From Fundicoccus ignavus (GTDB taxonomy: Bacteria > Bacillota > Bacilli > Lactobacillales > Aerococcaceae): a DNA stretch of 64,000 nucleotides. Shown in pieces: positions 60,866-64,000 of this stretch (position 1 is its first letter; every line of letters starts with the position of its first letter). The position numbers and the translations under genes were made by a program. The notes below the pieces were generated by a model. That model was not told where the DNA came from, did no database searches, and worked only from the letters and a program-made list of their open reading frames with translations. The stretch covers positions 1-64,000 of the forward strand of contig NZ_WJQT01000004.1 in assembly GCF_009659375.1 (NCBI RefSeq). Direction: 5' to 3'.

Positions 60866-61858
60866 ATGACAACCATTATTATTCTCATTATTGCCACTTG
60901 GGCCGCGCTCACCATCGGTGGCAGCATCCCGCTCTTAGGTACTTCAATCGCAGCGATTTTGCTCGGCGCCATCATTCGCCACACGCCCTTATATGCGTAT
61001 TTTGACAGTAAAATCATTAAATTCGTTTCAAAATACTTCCTTAAAACGGGTATCGTTTTACTCGGTTTTACGCTTTCTTTACGTATTCTCGGTCAGGTCG
61101 GTTGGGAAGTCTTAATTATTCTAGCTTCAGTAGTCGTGATTTCCTTGCTGACAAGTCTTATTCTAAGCAAACTGCTGAAGGTAGATTTTTCGCTTGGTTT
61201 ACTGCTTGGAATCGGTACTTCAATTTGTGGAGGATCTGCAATTGCCACTACAGCACCGATTCTTGAAGCTGAAGACGAAGAAATTGCGGTATCCATCACG
61301 ACCATGTTCATTTATTCAATGGTGGCCTTATTGGTGTTGCCAACTCTGGGTCGTGCTTTGGGCTTCTCGGATCAGTTGTACGGAATTTTAGCTGGGTCAG
61401 CTGTGAATGATACGGCTTCAGTTGTGGCTGCAGCTTTCGCTTGGAGTGAGAAGGCAGGTAGCATCGCAACGATTGTTAAATTAGTGCGTACCTTGTTGAT
61501 TGTACCGATGACTGTCGGTCTGATTTACTTCAAATTTACTAAGCAAAGAAAAGTCACGCAAAGTGTGAACCAACCAGCAGTCAGTTGGCAACAAGTGAAA
61601 GCGAATATCCCGCTGTTCGTGGTGTTCTTTGTGTTAGCCGTGACCTTCGCGAGTCTGGTGACTATTCCAACTGAAGTGACGAGTTTAATTAGCCGATCGA
61701 GTAAGCTGTTTATGACCATGGCTTTGTTCGTCATTGGCTTAGGCGTCCACATAGATCAAATTAAAAAAGCTGGCCTTAAACCAATTGTGCTGGGAGCTGT
61801 TACTTGGACAGCTGTCTTAGTCACAAGTATTGGCTTGTTAAATATCTTATATCGTTAA
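60866..61858 (+). CDS. YeiH-family putative sulfate exporter
   Basis: Membrane protein of 330 residues with about ten helices, of the UPF0324/YeiH family (annotated as putative sulfate exporter; substrate not proven in general). Landmarks: GTSIAAILLGAIIRHT, KTGIVLLGFTLSL, LLGIGTSICGGSAIATTAPI and GSAVNDTASVVAAAFAWS. ATG 60866 follows GTGAAAGGA; GTG 60851 lies at the ribosome site. A single gene with its own terminator. Confidence 0.9.
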   Translation: MTTIIILIIATWAALTIGGSIPLLGTSIAAILLGAIIRHTPLYAYFDSKIIKFVSKYFLKTGIVLLGFTLSLRILGQVGWEVLIILASVVVISLLTSLILSKLLKVDFSLGLLLGIGTSICGGSAIATTAPILEAEDEEIAVSITTMFIYSMVALLVLPTLGRALGFSDQLYGILAGSAVNDTASVVAAAFAWSEKAGSIATIVKLVRTLLIVPMTVGLIYFKFTKQRKVTQSVNQPAVSWQQVKANIPLFVVFFVLAVTFASLVTIPTEVTSLISRSSKLFMTMALFVIGLGVHIDQIKKAGLKPIVLGAVTWTAVLVTSIGLLNILYR

Positions 61859-61863
61859 TCATC

Positions 61864-61897
61864 TAACCTCACCTAGGGAAATTTTGGTGAGGTTTTT
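61864..61897 (+). terminator. terminator after the yeiH-like gene
   Basis: AACCTCACC and GGTGAGGTT arms, then T-run. Confidence 0.9.
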
Positions 61898-61902
61898 TGA
61901 TA

Positions 61903-61990
61903 GGTCAAAGGATTGTGAGTTTTATGTTGGTTTACCAAGCTTTGTGCTAGGATTAGCTTATTGTTTATCCAAAGTGGTGGCTGTTTTTAA
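61903..61990 (+). repeat. family D repeat, 5' part
   Basis: GTGAGTTTTATGTTGGTTTA, CCAAGCTTTGTGCTAGGATT, TAGCTTATTGTTTATCCAAA and GTGGTGGC match the first 90 bases of the 59013 copy. Starts about 6 bases after a terminator T-run. Confidence 0.7.
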
Positions 61991-62007
61991 AGTTTTTAGC
62001 AATTTTT

Positions 62008-62466
62008 GTTGGAAAATCTTATTAAATCTAATTCAATGTTTAAACTCGCGGTTTGAGTTTAAACATTGAGGGCTTCAATCATCAAACTCAGATTCCGAGT
62101 TAGCACATTGAACAGGAAACATCACCTATTAGGTGATGTTCAACTCGATATTTTGTCTTTATTCCTAATAAATCAAGAGTTTCTGTTGGAAAATCTTGTT
62201 AAATCCAATTCAATGTTTAAACTCGCGGTTTGAGTTTAAACATTGAGGGCTTCAATCATCAAACTCAGATTCCGAGTTAGCACATTGAACAGAAAACATC
62301 ACCTATTAGGTGATGTTCAACTCGGTATTTTGTCTTTTTTCCTAATAAATCAGGAGTTTCTGTTGGAAAATCTTGTTAAATCCAATTCAATGTTTAAACT
62401 CGCGGTTTGAGTTTAAACATTGAGGGCTTCAATCATCAAACTCAGATTCCGAGTTAGCACATTGAC
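62008..62466. repeat. family F: 2.6 tandem 177-bp repeats
   Basis: GTTGGAAAATCTT recurs at 62008, 62185 and 62362, exactly 177 bases apart. Each unit carries a long palindrome (TCAATGTTTAAACTC, GAGTTTAAACATTGA), an AACTCAGATTCCGAGTT palindrome and AACATCACC-TATTA-GGTGATGTT. The third unit breaks off after GCACATTGA. Copies differ at very few bases, so the duplication is recent or kept homogeneous. No gene is visible. Confidence 0.9.
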
Positions 62467-62573
62467 GAAAAATATTATCTGTAAAGATAGTCCTAGCAAT
62501 ATGCTATAAATTCAATTGAATAAAAGCAACAAAATCTTGTCCAAGACCATCCTAAAGGGCGACTTCTTTTTGC

Positions 62574-62630
62574 AAAAGAAGCCATATTAAATAAAAGAAG
62601 CCATATTAAATAAAAGAAGCCATATTAAAC
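62574..62630. repeat. three tandem 19-bp repeats
   Basis: AAAAGAAGCCATATTAAAT occurs three times in a row (last base C in the third). Confidence 0.9.
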
Positions 62631-62780
62631 TCAAGAACCCTAATGTGTTTCAATATAAATAACTCGGGCTATCCGCTAATAAAGCAAGCGAGTATTTGCT
62701 TCGTATTTTGGAAGGGTGATGGTGTTGTTTAGTGAGTGAATTTGGTAGAATAGAGTTAACAATGAAAAGGGGTGTGTCGC

Positions 62781-63497
62781 ATGAAAGTGACTTACGTGAA
62801 GGCTTTTAACGATAATTATATTTGGGTATGGGAGTCAGCGGGACGCGCGGTGGTTGTTGATCCGGGTGAGGCTGTGAATGTAGTGGCGTACCTAAAGGCT
62901 GAGGGATTGGCTTTAGAAGCAATCTTGTTGACGCACAAGCATGACGATCATATCGGTGGTGTTGAGGACATGCTTGCTGAATATCCTGGCACACCGATTT
63001 ATGGACCATCGGAAGTGGCGTCATTGACGACGACTCAAGTGGCGGACGGTGATACATTTGACTTGTTGGGGCAGACCGTAAAAGTAATGAAGACGGCGGG
63101 ACATACTGAGGAACACGTTAGTTTCTTGACGTCGGAGTCGTGGTTATTCTGTGGGGATGCACTATTTTCGGCTGGCTGTGGTCGCGTGTTTACCGGTGAT
63201 TATGCGGCGGCTTATGAAGGGCTGCAGAAATTGCGTACCTTGGATGATGCGGTGACGGTTTTTGCGGGGCATGAATACACGGCGACGAATTTACGTTTTG
63301 CTTTATCGCTGGACCGTTTGAGCAACGGCGTGGAAGATCTCTTGCATAAGACGTTAAGAGAAGTTGAAGCCCTAACTGCTAAAGGAGAAGCGAGTTTACC
63401 GACGACCATTGACCGAGAGCGCGGGATTAACTTCTTTATGATGGCGGACTCTTTAGACGAATTTATTCAATTGCGCCAAAAACGCGACAACTTCTAA
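62781..63497 (+). CDS. glyoxalase II-like metallo-beta-lactamase-fold hydrolase
   Basis: Thioester hydrolase of 238 residues. Metal ligands: THKHDDH (about 51-57), His in AGHTEEHVSF, Asp in CGDALFSAGCGR and His in AGHEYTATN. These and the C-terminal helical part with INFFMMAD match hydroxyacylglutathione hydrolase GloB. In bacteria without glutathione it may act on other thiol esters. AAAAGGGGTGTG precedes ATG 62781; the frame start at 62772 lies too close to it. Confidence 0.9.
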   Translation: MKVTYVKAFNDNYIWVWESAGRAVVVDPGEAVNVVAYLKAEGLALEAILLTHKHDDHIGGVEDMLAEYPGTPIYGPSEVASLTTTQVADGDTFDLLGQTVKVMKTAGHTEEHVSFLTSESWLFCGDALFSAGCGRVFTGDYAAAYEGLQKLRTLDDAVTVFAGHEYTATNLRFALSLDRLSNGVEDLLHKTLREVEALTAKGEASLPTTIDRERGINFFMMADSLDEFIQLRQKRDNF

Positions 63498-63518
63498 TCC
63501 AGACAAAATATGACTCAA

Positions 63519-63552
63519 AAAGCCCATCGCACAAGCGATGGGCTTTAGTATT
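63519..63552. terminator. bidirectional terminator
   Basis: AAAGCCCATCGC-ACAA-GCGATGGGCTTT. Between the convergent gloB-like and LivJ-like genes. Confidence 0.9.
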
Positions 63553-63560
63553 TTGTTGGG

Positions 63561-64000
63561 TTAATTTCCTTCTACTTCAAATGTTTTAATAACTTCACCA
63601 TTCTCGTACTGTAACATTGGCGCTGTGTTAACCGCACTGTGGTATTCATCGTATTCGAAGAAGCCAGTGACACCTTCATAGCTAACGGTTTCCAGAGCTT
63701 GACGAATTGCTTCAGGATCATCTGAACCGGCCGCCTCAATGGCAGTGAAAATTAAATGAGCCGCATCATAACTCAAAGCATCGAAGGTATCAGGTGCCTC
63801 GCCATAACGGGCCGTAAAGTTTTCAATATAAGTTTGTGCCAGTGGATTTTCGCTACCTGTATGGAACATCGATGTGATATACAGATTACTGATGTTGGCA
63901 GCACCAGCGATTTCAATCAATGTATCGCTCGCTAAACCATGACCACTTAAAATCGGTTGTGTAATCCCAAGTTCGCGTGCCTGACGAATAATTGTTCCAC
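63561..64000 (-). CDS. LivJ-type branched-chain amino-acid-binding protein, C-terminal part
   Basis: Partial gene on the minus strand, cut by the window end; about 146 C-terminal residues. The segments RQARELGITQPILSGHGL, YGEAPDTFDALSYDAAHLIF and GVTGFFEYDEYHSA are typical of the second lobe of Leu/Ile/Val or amide-binding proteins of ABC importers. The N-terminus, and therefore the signal type, lies beyond the window. Confidence 0.88.
   Translation of the reverse strand, partial: GTIIRQARELGITQPILSGHGLASDTLIEIAGAANISNLYITSMFHTGSENPLAQTYIENFTARYGEAPDTFDALSYDAAHLIFTAIEAAGSDDPEAIRQALETVSYEGVTGFFEYDEYHSAVNTAPMLQYENGEVIKTFEVEGN

Noticed and set aside
62008-62466. Plasmid or phage origin iterons
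   Set aside because: No replication initiator gene nearby, and 177-bp units with large palindromes do not resemble iterons.

Overview
The window reads as a low-to-mid GC Firmicute of the order Lactobacillales. Evidence: strong AGGAGG-type ribosome sites, many PTS enzymes, cre-like sites, a T-box leader, an araR-araBDA locus, Rgg-like regulators and a Sip-like LysM surface protein. FabV and several substrate-binding proteins with SPase I rather than lipoprotein signals would fit an Aerococcaceae/Carnobacteriaceae-type genome, but the genus is an inference. No rRNA or tRNA genes were seen.

Layout. 0-2.5 kb: end of an IS3 element, a 42-bp tandem palindrome array (family A) and a LysR regulator. 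2.7-5.7 kb: polar amino-acid ABC transporter. 6-7.6 kb: two unknown genes on the minus strand. 7.9-9.7 kb: translationally coupled pair of Rgg-like regulators, then a structured ncRNA candidate, a second 42-bp array of unrelated sequence (family B) and an IS256 element. 12.2-16.4 kb: phoA behind an 11-bp-phased Pho-box array, then three His/Asp-rich proteins of unknown function. 16.6-17.5 kb: decayed Rgg-like pair. 17.9-21.7 kb: fabV, rhodanese, Met T-box plus MetQ-like protein, DNA glycosylase. 22-24.3 kb: Sip-like protein and copper-storage protein. 24.8-26.6 kb: intact second Rgg-like pair. 27-31 kb: scrR-scrA-scrB sucrose locus. 31.1-32.5 kb: IS110 with a bridge-RNA candidate. 33.3-35.2 kb: AllD-like dehydrogenase and SDR. 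35.3-36.9 kb: fabV fragment, secreted protein, SixA. 37.2-47.3 kb: beta-glucoside PTS cluster (EIIC, two EIIB, EIIA, two GH1 enzymes, PRD activator, gluconokinase) interrupted by an IS30 remnant. 49.2-59 kb: araR, araBDA and a ChvE/GguA/GguB-type sugar ABC transporter ending in an orphan PTS EIIB. 59.5-60.8 kb: three pseudogenes. 60.8-64 kb: YeiH-type exporter, 177-bp tandem repeats, glyoxalase II-like hydrolase and the end of a LivJ-type binding protein.

How it works together. Most real genes are for carbohydrate acquisition (sucrose, beta-glucosides or aldobionates, L-arabinose), with local regulators, recognisable operators and cre-like sites. A phosphate and metal theme (phoA, His-rich proteins, Cu storage, Fur-type box beside P-type ATPase stubs) is secondary.

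The most unusual content is intergenic. There are two unrelated palindromic array families with the same strict 42-bp period, a ~300-bp repeat (family D) whose copies mostly start just after intrinsic terminators in the orientation of the upstream gene, a two-hairpin repeat (family C), and 177-bp tandem repeats (family F). I could not assign these to any described element.
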